Assembly (NCBI RefSeq): GCF_030272615.1
Contig: NC_081409.1
Location: 880,870,220-880,934,219, forward strand
DNA: 64,000 nucleotides
Source of the DNA: Cryptomeria japonica
Lineage: Eukaryota; Streptophyta; Pinopsida; Cupressales; Cupressaceae
Direction of reading: 5' to 3'
In this document: positions 22,982 through 37,612 of the stretch, piece after piece
Position numbering within the stretch: position 1 is the stretch's first letter
Layout: each line of letters starts with the position of its first letter
Translations under genes and position numbers: made by a program
The notes under the pieces: model-generated
Databases searched by the model: none
The model's input: the letters and a program-made list of their open reading frames with translations, nothing else
Told to the model about the DNA's origin: nothing

Positions 22982-25603
22982 TGTTGGCATAATATTGTCA
23001 TTGATGTCAATAGTTGAGAAGATGCAACTTGATAGAGCCTGGATAGAGAAATAGCCCATTGGATGGTGATGTAGAGATATCCACTAGTCAAAGATGCAAA
23101 AGCGTGCAAGAGGATGGGTACCCTAGAGGAAGATCAGATTGATAGAGATGGTGTTGTCCCAAATTGGCAAAGGTAAGCATATTTGATTGTTTGTGTGCAA
23201 GTTGAACACCCATGAGTTTGTATTTAGTCAATGGTCACATAGAGCACAAAGTAGACAAAGGCTATAGAGTGGTGAAAGCATTAGGCAAACTGGTCTGATT
23301 CAGAAAAAATATAGTTGCAGTTATACTAACACGTAGTGTTAGTCGCACCCTGTTGTAATGTTATGCACATAACACATTGTGTTATCACTACTGCTATCTC
23401 ATTGTCAACTTTCTACATTGACCAAAGATCACTACGAAACTATGACAAGAGATAGGAGATGTACATAAGACACCAGGTTATTGACATCGCTATTTCCTTG
23501 GGCAATATTTCATGCTTACCAAGGGAGCCATGAAATAGTGAAAAGCATATAACAGGCATGTTTTGGATTATCATTGGTTTGCAGATAATTCTCTACACTA
23601 ACTAACAGCAGTTGAGAAAAAATGAAAGTATATAACATGGAAGTTTTGTTTTTTTTTCTATTTCACAACAATGTTTATGTGCTGACAAACATGTTCTATG
23701 AAACTGCGAAAGCGCATCATACATATGTTATTGACTGCTTTAACCAAGGGTTCTGTGAAACTATGAAAGCTTATAATGGAGGTGCCATTGACCATCCAAT
23801 ATTCTAAGGTTATGTATCATCTCACCAGCCCATAGGAAGAAAGCCTTTTCTATTTCATGATTCACATAACACGTGTATTAGTCAACCTACGGAACACATC
23901 AACAGAACTTGCGAATCCAATGTGTATTTTTTTCAAACATGGACTTTTTGTGAGAAAATGAATATGTAGATGGGATCCACCATTCAGCACATGGCTAAGG
24001 GACATGGGAATTCTATGTGGACAAGATATTTTACTAGTATATAAATCCAAGGTACACGTATCAAAGGAGATTATTTCTTCGTCTACAGACAAAACAAAGA
24101 AAGAATTAAATGCCAAATAATGTTGTAGTTGGTCAATCATTTTTAGAATAGAGATTGCATGTAAGAGAGAAACCAAACTATAGAGGTTTCTGGGTAAACA
24201 TGAAAGGAAGTGTTTAAAAAGTGCAACTATTGGACTGAAATGAAGAATCAAGAAAGATTATTTAGTGGTTCAAGAAGAAGAGACAAGAAATATTGTTTAA
24301 TGACTGGAATAGACTTTTTGATTATACTTTTTTTTCGAGAGAAACTTTTGGAGGTGTGTAAATGGAAAAAAATGAAGAGGTATGAAATATTGTTGAGAGT
24401 GGTCAAGTAAGTAATGGTAGCCAACATACAACTAAAGAAGCTTTGAAAAAATAGAAGATAGAGAATAGAGAGAAGAGGGAGCAGAAAAGAGCAGAGAACA
24501 AAAAATAACACAATGCTCAAGAAGTCAATAATATCATAGAAAAGATTGTTGGTTGAATAACTAGAAGGTGAAGAGGAGATAACTGTAGATGAAAGAAAGA
24601 GCAAAGAACAAAAAATAGAGGACTAAGATGGTAGAGCAATGAAGGTATGAAAGGTGCAAGAAAGAAGTGACGAATTTAAGTTAAAAAAGGATATAGATTA
24701 GAACATAGAAAAGGCACATAGAAGTAAATCCAAAATATCTACAATGAATATTATATAGAGGGTGTGTGTGTGTGCTGAATAGAGAAGAGAAGAACAAAGA
24801 AGAAAGAAGAAGCATGAAGATGAGAAGAATTCACAAAATGTGTTGAATAAATTCACAAGTTTGAACACCTTGATAAACAACACACAACAAGTGAAACAAA
24901 GGAAGTGGATAGAGGATGAAGACCTTAGAAAAAAGAACTGAGGGTAGAGAGAAAATAGAAAAGATAACAAAAGTGAATAGTAGAAACCAAAGACCAGAGA
25001 GTGGAGAGCATAGGAAAATAACATAGAAGGTTAGTAACACATAGTAGGACAAAAAAAGAGGATTGAAGCAAGCAAAGATCAGAGAATTGTATGAAAAGAT
25101 AAGAAGACGATAAATAATAGAGGACAAAGCCTATGTGTAGACAAGAGTTAAGTCATTCCCAAGTGTAGATAACACAGTTAGTTACAAAACCTCATTTGCA
25201 ACAAGGTGCTTATTTGTTATTGAGTATTTCTTTTATTGTAATCCTCTGAGTGGGTGCCTAGATATTGGGTTGGTGCTCCTTTGGGTTGGTGCCCATAAAG
25301 CTAGGGGTTGATGCTATTTTGGGTTGGTGCCCATAAAATTTGTAATCAGATTTTCATAGTGAGGGTAGATCGGAGCAGTAGACTCCAAAAATATTTCTCA
25401 TTGAGGTTTTTCCCACATTGTATTTTTCTTGTATATCTTGTGTTATGTGCTCGCCTTGTGTGTATGTGCAAATGTGTTTAACATCTCTACTCATAGTATC
25501 TTGGCTTATGTTATTAATGTTTTAATTGATACAAAAGTTCAAGTTTCTTTTTAATTACCACTAATTCATCCCCCCTCCCTCTTAGTGGTCCATTCATGTT
25601 CCA
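22982..25603 (+). mobile_element. 5' LTR of element B (about 2.6 kb)
   Basis: It starts TGTTGGCATAATATTGTC and ends CATTCATGTTCCA after a CCCCCCTCCCTCTTAGTGG tract. From about 23085 on it matches the 3' LTR in order. A TATATAGAGGG box lies near 24752. Two units of a TTGGTGCTCCTTTGGG subrepeat lie at about 25268-25335. Small open frames in it have no recognisable motifs. Confidence 0.8.
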
Positions 25604-25608
25604 ACGAT

Positions 25609-25620
25609 TGGTATTAGAGT
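25609..25620 (+). promoter_or_regulatory. Primer-binding site of element B
   Basis: TGGTATTAGAGT differs from the initiator tRNA-Met site TGGTATCAGAGC at two positions. One difference is C to T, consistent with decay. Confidence 0.7.
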
Positions 25621-25680
25621 GCTAGGTTCCTTTTTGGATAATATTTCTTGAGCTTGGGTAGATTATAGTGTGTGAACACA

Positions 25681-27630
25681 ATGGTGATGTTTGAGTCATC
25701 TTGTGCTAATGTACCAAGGTTTCATGGTACAAACTATGTCATTTGGAGTTCAAGAATGGAAGTCTATTTGTCCTCCCTAGGTTATGATGTCTAGATGGTA
25801 GTTAAGGATGGTTATTTGTCTCTACTACTCCTACTAATCTTGATGCAAAAATAAAATATGAGTGCAATGCTAAAGCTAAGAAGGTTATTCTTGGCGAGTT
25901 GTCTAATATAGTGTCTTCAAAGGTCAGTAAATATAATTCTACAAAGAATGTATGGGATAGATTGAAAAAAATATATGGAGAAGAGTCTAGCACTACTCAA
26001 TCAAACTATGGAAGAAAGATGAAGAAATAATCAAGTAAATGTATAAATGATGAAAATGGATCAGATAGTTATTGTAGTAAATATATAAAGGAAACTCATC
26101 TTCTCATGGCACAAGAGATCCAAAATAAGGAGAAGACATCAAAGTGTGATAGTGGATCTCATTCTAGCAATCAAAACTTATATGGTAGTGATGATGAAGA
26201 TGAAGTTGATTTTGAACTTGACTTTGGAGAAGAATTGTTATGTACCTTGGAAGAATGGAAATAATTCATAAATTATAAGATGTGTGCCACAAAGGAACAA
26301 AATCAACTAAGAAAATGCCTTGAGGATGCTAATCTGACTATTGCTACTTTGGCAACTGAGTTGGAAGAAGCTAAGAGGAAAGCTAGTGAAATAAAATTAT
26401 AGTTGGATACAAAAGAAAAGGAGTGTCAGAAGCTAGAACAAGAAATGAAAAATTTCATAATAGAGCTTGAGAGTTGCAAGAAAGATCTCAAGTTGAGGTT
26501 GAAGTGTGAGAGTAGCACAAATGCACTAAATAACATGTTGAATAAGTAGAAGAAAAACAAGGATTCTACAAGCTTAGGATATGAGACTAGACAATTCACT
26601 ACCAGTGGGGAGACATCAAAAAGAGACATAAACTCTATATCTACAAGGTTGAATGGTCATGGACAAATCTTCAAAATCAAGAATGCTCCAAGAAAGAAGA
26701 TAGATCTAACTAATACTACTAAAAGTCTGAAGACACATGTTGTTGTTACAAGAAAAGATAATATTGATAAGAAGGGTAAAGCTAAGTTGAATGAAGATGG
26801 TTTCATTAGAGAAGAGAACACAAGAGGAAAGTTTAGGAGACCTCCTGCTAGAAGAATAACAAAATATGTTGCTCCCAAAATTGAGAAGAAGAAGAAATTA
26901 AAATATGTGACTACTGCAAGTGTACAACCCAAGGCCAATAACAGAAGAAGAAGAAATAGAGAAAACTAGTCAACAATATCTCAACACATTTGGCAAAATC
27001 AATTTGTAAGTTAAATTCCTATTTCTTTGGTTATTGTTATTCATGTAAACAATATGGGCATAAAACAAGTGAGTGTATAAATTGGTATAGGATAGGTCAT
27101 GTTGCATATTCTAGAAATAGAAATATAGTTTGTCAAATATGTAATGCATATGGATACAAGGCTTCAACTTGTAAACTTATGCATAGACCTACTCCAAACT
27201 ATGTAAGCAAGAACCATTTTTCTGTCCCGAGAAATATGAATGTAATTTGTTATAGTTGCAATAAAATTGTTCATAACAGCTATGAGTGTAGAAGAAAAAC
27301 ATATTAGTCTAGTGGCAACCCTCTACTTCTTTCAAAAAAAATGTAAGATGCAACAACTATGGTCATCAAGAAAGAGAATGTAGATTTCATGTAAGACATA
27401 AATATGCTTGGAACAAAAATGGAACTGTTTGTGGATTATTAAGAAATCATTTTGTTCCTTCAGTTGACTACTAAAGTATAGATTGGAGAAGGAAAGCAAA
27501 TCAGTTTAACAAAAATTCCTCTACACCTCTATTTAGTAAGAGCATAATATGCTATAGCTACAATAATTTTGGTCATCTTGCAAAATACTATAGAACAAGG
27601 TGGTCAAACAAAGGAACATGATAGATGCTA
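25681..27630 (+). pseudogene. Element B gag-like protein with zinc knuckles, broken
   Basis: Gag packages element RNA into virus-like particles. From the ATG at 25681 the start shows FHGTNYVIWSSRMEVYL (about 25710-25760), the usual copia gag opening. An Asp/Glu-rich stretch follows at about 26180, then a coiled-coil-like region (about 26280-26540; ATELEEAKRKASEIKL) and a basic segment (26650-26960). The knuckles come in series: CYSCKQYGHKTSEC (perfect CX2CX4HX4C, about 27037), CQICNAYGYKASTC (His to Tyr), CYSCNKIVHNSYEC, and at least two more damaged ones to about 27600. The frame is shifted around 25805 and near 26970, and stops occur. The protein would be longer than a normal copia gag because of the repeated knuckles. 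Confidence 0.75.
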
Positions 27631-28680
27631 CAGAACACAGATGATAAGTAAAAAGGCAAGAAGGATGGAACTATATGCATGCATTCACATGTGATATCAC
27701 CCCAAGATTAAAGTAATGCAAGACCATAGGGAGAGTTCAGCATAACAACATCTTTTGACCCCACATTTATGAAAGAATATGTGATAGGAGATTTGACTAA
27801 AATAAAAATTGTTTGCATATATGTTAAATGGTGCTTAGATTAGTTGAAATTGTGTATAACTATTGTAGTTGTTTGTAATGGACAAGTTTAAACATTGTTA
27901 GCATACAGATCAATGTGAAAAGCTGCTTGGTTGTGGCTACACATATATAAGGTTGAGCATGGGTGCAAGTACAAAAGTTAATTTGAAGGCAACTCACAAT
28001 GTGAAGAAGATATATGTTTTAAGTGGTTGCAAACAACCATTGCAAGCAAAAATGTTGCATTAGAACTTGTATACTAAAGGATTGCTCTGTGTCACTGATT
28101 CAGAGTCCAAATTTGAAAGGGTTCAACATATAGTTTGTATCATAGATATTTGAGATGATACTTTAATTTAGCATGGAGGGATGAAAATCATTGGATCAGT
28201 TGGTTAATCAAAATGGTGCAGAAAGGTAATATAAGAATTAGTGGTTTAAGAAGACCATACTGGTGTAGCTGAAAAGGCAAGGACAAAGACTACAAGAGGA
28301 TAGAATGAAAGTCATAGTCTTCCAAGATTCACACAGTATGGAAAAGTACATAAGTTTTAAATTGACCTTTAAATATGACTCTTGAAGACAACGGTGATGA
28401 GGGTAGTCTATAAAAATCCAAATTATACTAGTCATAGAGGAAAAAATTTGTATTAGCCCATGTGTTATGAAGAAGAGAAGATGGAAGAAAACATATACGA
28501 AGATACAAATTTAATATTGTAATAATGGTTCATCTTGTATATAAGAAGCATAAGAGTACACAATCATATAGGTGCATTGGTTCAAGGGGAGATCATAGCT
28601 TCATATTATACATCCTTGAACCCATGTGTGTGCTCCCAAGGTGATGGAGCATTAAGGTTATGGATCTCAGGGGAGACTAT
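27631..28680 (+). other. 3' internal region of element B, non-coding
   Basis: No convincing coding frame or pol motif. It ends in the purine run GGGGAGACTAT just before the 3' LTR, a plausible polypurine tract. Confidence 0.5.
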
Positions 28681-31543
28681 TGTTGAATAGGGTCAACAAA
28701 ATGATAGGAAGTGTTGTTGTTTCATATGAGGGACAAGATGAGGTATTGTTCATGTACACATCATGTTATTGACCATATGCACAATGCAATTGTCAAAAGC
28801 TAGAGTGACCTGATTTTTTCAGCTACAAAAAGGAGAAGATTTGACAGAGAATGGACAAAGCAATATGTCTACACCCACTGGTTAGAGATGCATTAAAGGC
28901 ATACAAGAGGATGGGTGGCCCAGAGGAAGATCAAATTGATAGAGATGGTGTTGTCCAAGGTTGGTAGAGTTAAGCATATTTGATTATTTGTGTGCAAACT
29001 AAACACCCATGAGTTTGTATTTAGTCAATGGCCATAGAGAAGACATAGTAGACACATGCTATAGAGTGGTGGAAAAAATTGGTCTTATTCAGAAAAAAAT
29101 ATAATTGCAGTTATACTAACATGTCATGTTAGTCACACCCTATTGCAATGATATGTGCATAACACATCGTGTTATCGCTATTTCTATCTCGTTGTCAACT
29201 TTTTGCATTGACCAAAGGCCGCTATGAAACTATGAAAGGAGACATGAGATGTGCATAACACACCGGGTTGTTGCCATTGCTATTTCATTGATAACGTTTC
29301 ATGCTGACCAAGGGAGTCACAAAACAGTGAAAACATATAACACATGTTTTGAATTATTGCTGGTTTGCAAATAATTCTCTGCACTAATAGCAGTCGAGAA
29401 ACAACAAAAGTGCAGAACGCACGAGTTTTTTATTTTTTCTATTCCGCAGTAAGGTTTATGTGATGGCAAACATGTTCTGCAAAAGTGCATAATATGCGTG
29501 TTATTGACTGTCTGATCTTTTCGCCAGTATACAGGTCAATATTTTTCTTTGATGAAGGATTTTGTAAAACTGTGAAAGCATATAACTAGCAGGTTATTGA
29601 CTATCTAGTATTTTGAAGTAATGCAGTATCCCACTAGCTCACATGAAGACAGTCTTTTCTATTTTGTGATGCAAAAAACATGTGAGTTAGTTGACCTACA
29701 ACACACATCAAGGCAACCTATGAATGCTACATAGATTTCTTCCACACATGGAATTTTTGTGAGCATATGAATTTATGTAGATGGGTCCAACCATCCACGA
29801 TGTGGCTAAGGGACATAGGAAGGCTATGTGGACAAGATATTTGTCTAGTATATGAATACAAGACACATGTATCAAAGGAGATTATTTTTGAGTCTACACA
29901 ACAAATGAGGAAAGAATTAAATACCAAAGTGTTGTAGTTGGTTGATCATTTCAGATTGAAGATTGCGTGTAAAATAGAAACCAAACTATAGAGGTTGTTG
30001 GGTAAATATGGAAGGAATTATTTAATAACTGTAACTAGAAAACTTCAAAATGAATAAACAAGAAAGATTATTTAGTGGATCAAGAAGATTTCCAGTTTGG
30101 CCACAAAATAAAAATGAAGTAAATGTGAATATAACTATAGCTAAAATATATATTTTTTAAAATGGGAGTTGAGTTAAAAGTCAAACCAGACTATAGAGGT
30201 TTATAGATAAACAAGGAAGGAAGAATTTTATGTGGATGGCTGCAAACAGGGTAGAAGAGACAAGAAATATTGTTTAATGACTGAAATAGATTTTTTGAAT
30301 ATCCTTTTTTTTTGGAGGGAAATTTTTGGGGGTGTGTAAATGACAAAAAGTTAAGAGGTATGAAATATTGTTGAGATTGGTCAAGTAAGTAATGGTAGCC
30401 AATGTATAGGTGAAGAAGCTCTGCAAAATAGAAGATAGAGAAGAGGGAGTAGAAAGGTATTTTCCATAGGTGTCAATAACATGATGCCTAAGCAGTCAAT
30501 AACATCACAAGAAATATTGCTAGTAGAGTAATCATAAGGTGAAGAGGAGATAAATGATAGTTGAAAGAAAGAGCAGAGAGAAAAAATACAGGACTAAGAA
30601 GGCATAGCAAAGAAGGTACGAAAGGTGCAAGAAAGAAGTGATGAAGTTAAGTAAAACAAAGGATACAAATTTGAGCATAGAAAAGGTACACAAAAGAAAA
30701 TTTAGTGCATCTGTAATGGAGATTACATAGAGGGTTTATGTGTACTAAATATAGAAGAGAAGAGTGTAGATTAAAGAAGAAGCATGAAGGAGAGAAGAAT
30801 GTCCAAAATGTGTTGACGAAATTCACAAGTGTGAACACCTCAATAGATAATACACAATGGGTGAAAAAAATTAAGAGGATAGAGGAAAAAGACCATAGAG
30901 AAAACAATGGAGGGTAGAAATTATATAGAAAAGAGAAAAAAAAGTGAATAGAAGAGACCAAAGACCAGAGAGTGGAGAGTGGAGGTAGATAACACAGAAG
31001 GTTAGTCACATAGAGTAGGGCAGAAAGAGAGGACTAAACCAAGAAGAGATCAAAGAGTTTTATGCAAAGATAAGAAGAGGACAAAGAAAAAAGGACAAAG
31101 CCTGTGTGCAGAGAAGAGTCAATTCATTTCCAAGTGTAGATAATATAGTGAGTTAGAAAACCTTATTTGTAACAAGGTTCTTATTTTTTATTGAATACTT
31201 ATTTTATTGTAATCCTTTAAGTAGGTGCTCAGATAGGGGGTTGGTGCTCCTTTGGGTTGGTGGCCATAAAGCTAGGAGTTGGTGCTCCTTTGGGTTGGTG
31301 TCCATAAAATTTAGGGGTTGGTGCTCCTTTAGGTTGGTGCCCACAAAATTTGTATTTATAGTTTCATTGTGAGGCTGGATTGGAGCAGTAGACTCCAACG
31401 ACTTTTCTCGCCGAGGTTTTCCCACATTGGGTTTCCTTAGTATATTGTTTGTTATTTTCTTTACTTGTGTCTATGAAAATATGTTTAACATCTCTTCTCA
31501 TAGTATCTTGATTTATGTTATTAATGGTTTAATTTATACAGTA
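28681..31543 (+). mobile_element. 3' LTR of element B, end missing
   Basis: It starts TGTTGAATAGGG after the purine tract. The first 200 bases do not align well with the 5' LTR start, but from about 28880 to 31540 the two LTRs run in parallel, with many substitutions and indels. It breaks off at AATTTATACAG, where the 5' LTR continues. Confidence 0.75.
31236..31350. repeat. 38-39-bp subrepeat in the element B LTR, 3 copies
   Basis: TTGGTGCTCCTTTGGGTTGG recurs at 31241, 31279 and 31318. The 5' LTR has only two copies (from about 25268). Confidence 0.85.
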
Positions 31544-33779
31544 TAGGGTAAAAGTGCAAACCAATGTCACACTTTTACAAAGGAAAAGGTTAACACAACA
31601 ATAACGGTTCAATTTTGTTGTGATAAAAGTGTCATTTTTATTTTGAATTTGAAGATGATGTAAACTGATGAAATGTATAAAATTTGGTGAAGTTTAAGTC
31701 TACTATTTTTTGAATTTTTTTTGTCAATAATTTATATGTTTTCTTAGCTTTAAAGTCCATTTTATTGCTGAAAAATGTTGAAAAATACAGGGTTTTAGTT
31801 CCCACCACAAAAGAAAATGCAAATCAAGTTATTTTTTTTCCGATTTTGATATCCATTATAGATGACATATATATACAGTATATCAAAAATAAGAAAATAA
31901 TTTTTGATGTATATTTTCTTTGTTATAGTATTTGGAAGTTGAATATACTAGAATTTGATAGTTTTTGTCTCCCACCATAATTTGTCTATTCAATTTACGA
32001 TAATCAAAAAATGAAAAATAACATTTTGGAGAAGACTCTCTCCTCTAGTAAACCATATTTTTTTCAATTATTTTTGAAGTTATTCGATATTTTTTTTGTT
32101 TTTTCAAACCAGTCTCTTATCGAACAAAAGAATACCTACTTGTAGTATTTTTAATTTTTTTATATATATTAAATATAATCAAAAAATTATAAAAACCATA
32201 TGAGTAAAATCGAGAACTCGATCTGTATAAAAGGGTATTTTAATTTTTTTTAATAAATTTAATTTACCTATTGACTTTTTTTGTAGAAGTCACAAGTTTC
32301 AAAAAATCAGCATTTTTGTTGATGTGGCTGCCACTTGGCATTCTGCATAGATAGTTCCGACTGCAAATGTTTTGGCCAGAAGTGTTCCAACTAGAACATT
32401 TCTAGTCGAAACTATGGAGGCCGACATGATCGGTCGTACAAGCGACCGATCACTTCAACCCCATATAAAATAATGTTTTTTTTCCAATAAAAATATCAAT
32501 TTCAATCAAGTGTGAAAATAATAAAAGTGATTTTTGAATAAAATCATTTTAAAAAAAAAATAAATTGGTATTTTCAATCGAGGAGGAAGATTATAAAGGG
32601 GTGATTATTTCTAATTTTATAAAGGAGTGAAGATTTTGATTTTTTTTTCAAAGGTGTCTACCCTTTCCAAGTATGTTCTTTTAAATTATTTTTTCAATCA
32701 TGCTTAATTTACAATATTTTTCATTAATTATGCTTCAATCATTTATTTTCAATTATGTTATTTTAAATTATTTTTTCAATTATGTTCAAATATATACAAA
32801 TATTTGAAGGTTTTTTGAAAACTATTTATATTTTTTAGATTTAATTAAACTTTATTTTATTAATCATTAATTGTGGATTCGATCATGTATTTTCAAGTAT
32901 ATTATATTACACTTTATTTTTTGAATTTTTTGATATTAAACATTAATTGTGGATTGAATCATCTGTATCTTATCTTGAATCTTTTATTTATGGGTACATG
33001 GATTCCATATGTTTTTATTTATATATGTATGCATTTATCCATTTTTATTTACACGTATAGATTCATTTATACGTTTTCATATATATGCGTAGATTCATTC
33101 TTATTTGCATACTTAAAATAACTAAATAGTGAATTTGTTAAAATATATATATTAAACACTAATGAAATTGAGTATATTCAACACTATTTATTACTTAATT
33201 ATATTTTTTTTAAACTAATACTTGACTCAAATTCTCTATATATTAGCTACTCTAGACTTCAAGAAATTAATGTTATTAAATCACGTTCATATGTATATGT
33301 TGCATAGTCAAATTTATAATCCAACTAGACTTAATTTCTTACTCTTTATCTTATGTTTGGTAGAAACTAGGTCCTATTTCTTGAACGTTAGTTTTTTATT
33401 TTCTAAAATTTTAAAAGTGGAGTTCAAGTGAAATGATCTAAATGGATAAAAATTTACGCATGTTTCATTTATTCAATGTATAAATTTTAGAATGCAAAAT
33501 GAAATTTACATTTCATTAATTATATTTTGTTTGTTAAGAACAAGGAAAAGCAACTATATATCTTTTTTAAATTTCATGGTTTACAAATGAAGTCTAGATT
33601 TATATATTCAACTCTAACATTGTTCTAATAAGTATATATATGTATATCGATAACTTCTAGAATTTAAAATAACTTGAAAGGTGCCCACAAATATGTTTTT
33701 TTCTTATATATGGTACATTTGCATGTTTTTGTTTTTAGGTTCAAAGCACAAAATTTTGAAGATCTGTATATTTTTTGCA
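31544..33779. other. AT-rich 5' flank of the transposase-like gene
   Basis: No gene is supported; several frames of 60-85 codons are AT-driven. Its left border truncates element B, so it probably marks a transposon end (first bases near TATAGGGTAAAAGTGC), but I could not find a matching inverted end to the right. A GC-richer patch at about 32330-32460 holds the hairpin described separately. Many mini-runs of T and ATTTT fill the rest. Confidence 0.4.
32427..32452. promoter_or_regulatory. Perfect 10-bp inverted repeat before a TATA-like box
   Basis: TGATCGGTCG and CGACCGATCA flank a 6-base loop (TACAAG). CATATAAAATAA, a TATA-like box, begins about 8 bases downstream at 32460. This CpG-containing island in AT-rich DNA sits about 1.3 kb before the transposase-like coding sequence. 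It could be a promoter-proximal element or a binding site for the transposase. Function is inference. Confidence 0.45.
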
Positions 33780-35733
33780 ATGGGGAATAAGAGGACTAGA
33801 TCAAGGTTGTATGATCATAAAAGGGATGATAAGATGAAAGGTCATACAAAACATAGTCAACAACAATCCGTTGATGTCCAAGATCAACATGATGATGTTC
33901 AAGAAACATCTACTCAGGTACAAGATGGATTTTTTTTCTAGTATGGAAAATTTGATGGAAATGGATGAAGATAGTCTTATCAATAAATTCCATCTAAAGA
34001 TATGATACTTTAAAAAATATTATAATTCCATTGTAAGAAATTATGGGATGATTATTTTAATAATAAGTCTATTATTGGAAGAGTACAGTTATTTGCTAAG
34101 TTATTTAGGAAAAGGGAAGTGAAACCTGTTTTGGAGTTGTTGGGTGTTGATACTAAGAAAATTTCTCCTGATACATTAGTAAAAGAAACTATATTTGAAA
34201 ATTACAAGAAGCATTGAATTATATTGACAACACAAGTCGAGGTGTTGATTTAAGTGTTGCACGTAGAGAATTGATGATTATGATTACTAGTAAGAAATTG
34301 ACTCATAGAAATCAAGTTAATGCAATTTCTCAATTAATGCATGTATCTAGAAGAACTATTCAAAGATACATTAGGAATATAAATATTTTGGATGAAAACA
34401 TTAAAAATAATTGGGTAAATATTTGTAGGGTTCCTAGAAAAGACATAATTTCTGCAGATGTAAAAAGATAGGTCATTGATTATTGGACCAACCAATCTCG
34501 TGTTTCTTCCAATAGAAGGGAGACTATACAGATGATAGATGAAGATGGTAAACATATTACACATCCAAAACATTTCTTAGATACAATAGAAAGTGAAATG
34601 TTTGAAGCATTCAAGAAAGAATTTTCAGATGTAAAGATTTGCCAAAGGATGTTTGAGAGATTGCATCCTTTCTTTGTATGCATAAATAAGGTACGTGAAA
34701 CTTGTTGTTGTCAAAATCATATTGAATTTAATCTACACTTGCAATCATATAAGAAGTTCATGGCAACAATTAATCCAAATATAGTCATTCCTACAATTAC
34801 AATACAATTTGTGAAGTCTATTTTATGTGATAAATTAGAAGATTCGGATGAGTTCAAAATACAATGAATAAAAGGTGAATGCAATGATTGTGGAGTTTTT
34901 AGTAAGTTTGTGTTGCAAATTGAGAATATTGATATTCATGCACTAGTTATATGGAAGAGATTTGAATATGAGACATACTAAAGTAAGTCAGGAACTGAAT
35001 CCAAAAAGATTATGTTGAAAGAGAGTAAATTGCCCTACATTTAGTTTATAGATAGATTTTGTAATATGATATATCCACATATCCAACATTGTCATGGTGC
35101 AAGATGGTAGGCTAAACATTTTCGTGATTCAAAGAATTTTTTTCCACCAAGTTGTATTCTTTCAATTATAGATTTCTCTAAGAACTATACATTCAGTCCA
35201 CACATAAATTCAAAGTCAATATAATCATTCTGATCAAATTGCAATATTTGTACAAGTTTGCTATAGACATGCAAAATTTTAGGTGGATGGTATAGAGAGT
35301 ACTAAAAATGAACGCATTATCATCAAGGAGGTTCATTTCTATATCAGTGATGATATGTGTCATAATAGGAGCTATGTAGCACATTGTTTTGGAATAGTTT
35401 TTGAAGATATTAAAGATTGTGGGATAGAATGTACACAACATTGGATTTGGTCAAATGGATGTGCCAGTAACTACATTAGATTTTAAATTGATTATAAGTT
35501 GATTTTTTTCTTATATATGATTTGATTGTATATCAAAGGTCAAAAGTTTAAATATATACATGTTATTCATGTCAGGGCAATTTAAGTCTGCAAAATCTTT
35601 TAAGTTGTTATCCCTACAACATGCTCGATGTAGCATAAAGTTTTTGTGGAACTTCTTTGAGAGTGGACATGAAAAAGGAGATAATGATGGAGTAGGAACA
35701 TGTGTGAAGTGTGCACTTCAGCAACATGAAATT
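33780..35733 (+). pseudogene. Transposase-like gene with an intron, broken
   Basis: From MGNKRTRSRLYDHKRDD (33780) a basic N-terminus leads to a helix-turn-helix-like segment, LTHRNQVNAISQL...RRTIQRYIRNI (about 34298-34380). Then come VRETCCCQNHIEFNL (about 34690), CNDCGVFS (about 34880), a DFSKNYTF block (about 35170), HFYISDDM (about 35335) and WIWSNGCA (about 35445). A GT...AG intron (about 35469-35576) separates this from QFKSAK and WNFFESGHEKGDNDGVGT; a further donor (GCAG/GTAAAT) follows at 35733. Similar Asp-containing blocks (ISDD, WSDGC, GHGKG..DG) occur, as far as I remember, in an uncharacterised transposase-like family of mosses, ferns and invertebrates. A catalytic role for these Asp residues is inference. 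Frameshifts near 33935 and 34215 and several stops show it is dead here. Confidence 0.6.
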
Positions 35734-35816
35734 GCAGGTAAATTCTCTTCATATTTGTGTACACTTTTAATTCTCTTCATAGATTAATATGAACAACTAA
35801 ATTAAATTTCAATCTA

Positions 35817-36052
35817 ATTATGTTGTCCTAAGGTGTTTTGAGTGGTCTTAAGGGGATTTAAGGGGATATTTGCATCATAGATTCTTTTATATTTTTACAC
35901 ATGCATGGATTCATTTTATTCATATACGTATTCATTTAATTTATATTTACACATATATGGTTTTATTTAATTGTTGTTTGGATTCATCTAATTATATTGT
36001 CCTAAGGTGTTTTAAGTGGTCTTAAGGGGATTTAAGGGGATATTTCCGTCAT
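35817..36052. repeat. Direct repeat pair, about 65 bp, spaced 177 bp
   Basis: TGTCCTAAGGTGTTTT and GGTCTTAAGGGGATTTAAGG occur in the same order at about 35823 and 36000. The words GTCCTAAGG and GGTCTTAAGGGG resemble the core of the satellite at 47390 and 63045. Confidence 0.75.
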
Positions 36053-36443
36053 GGATATAAGTTCATTAAATTTAAATATATAGATATAAGTTCATAAAAA
36101 ATTAAGTTCATTAAACATACATAAACACTTAACTTTCAAAAATGTAATATATATATATATATATATCACATACACATACACACATGAAATTTGAAAAGTA
36201 AATATCTAATACACATGCGCATATGAAATTTATAGTACACATGTATGAAATGTCTATAAAATGTCTACACATGCACATATATAAACAATGGGTCACTCAG
36301 GACTCTGTCTTGAATCATGTCCTGGTCCATGCGTCTGCAATAGAGTATGCACACATAAACTCATACATTAAGAATTTAACTCATACTAGAGTAAATTTTT
36401 TAAGTAACATAGATTAAGAGAATTTGTGTAGATAAACTTAGCT

Positions 36444-37612
<1,169 letters not shown>

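Larger units (their letters stand above)
22982..31543 (+). mobile_element. Element B: gag-only copia-like element with very long LTRs
   Basis: LTRs at 22982-25603 and 28681-31543 enclose a 3.1-kb internal region that codes only for a gag-like protein. No reverse transcriptase, integrase or protease motif is visible, so it would depend on another element's enzymes. The 3' LTR stops at about 31543 without the last roughly 65 bases present in the 5' LTR, and no target duplication is found. Confidence 0.8.

Noticed and set aside
33222-33431. Several 60-80-codon open frames in 31765-33450
   Set aside because: Strong AT bias and no motif or splice support; they precede the transposase-like gene without matching its frame.
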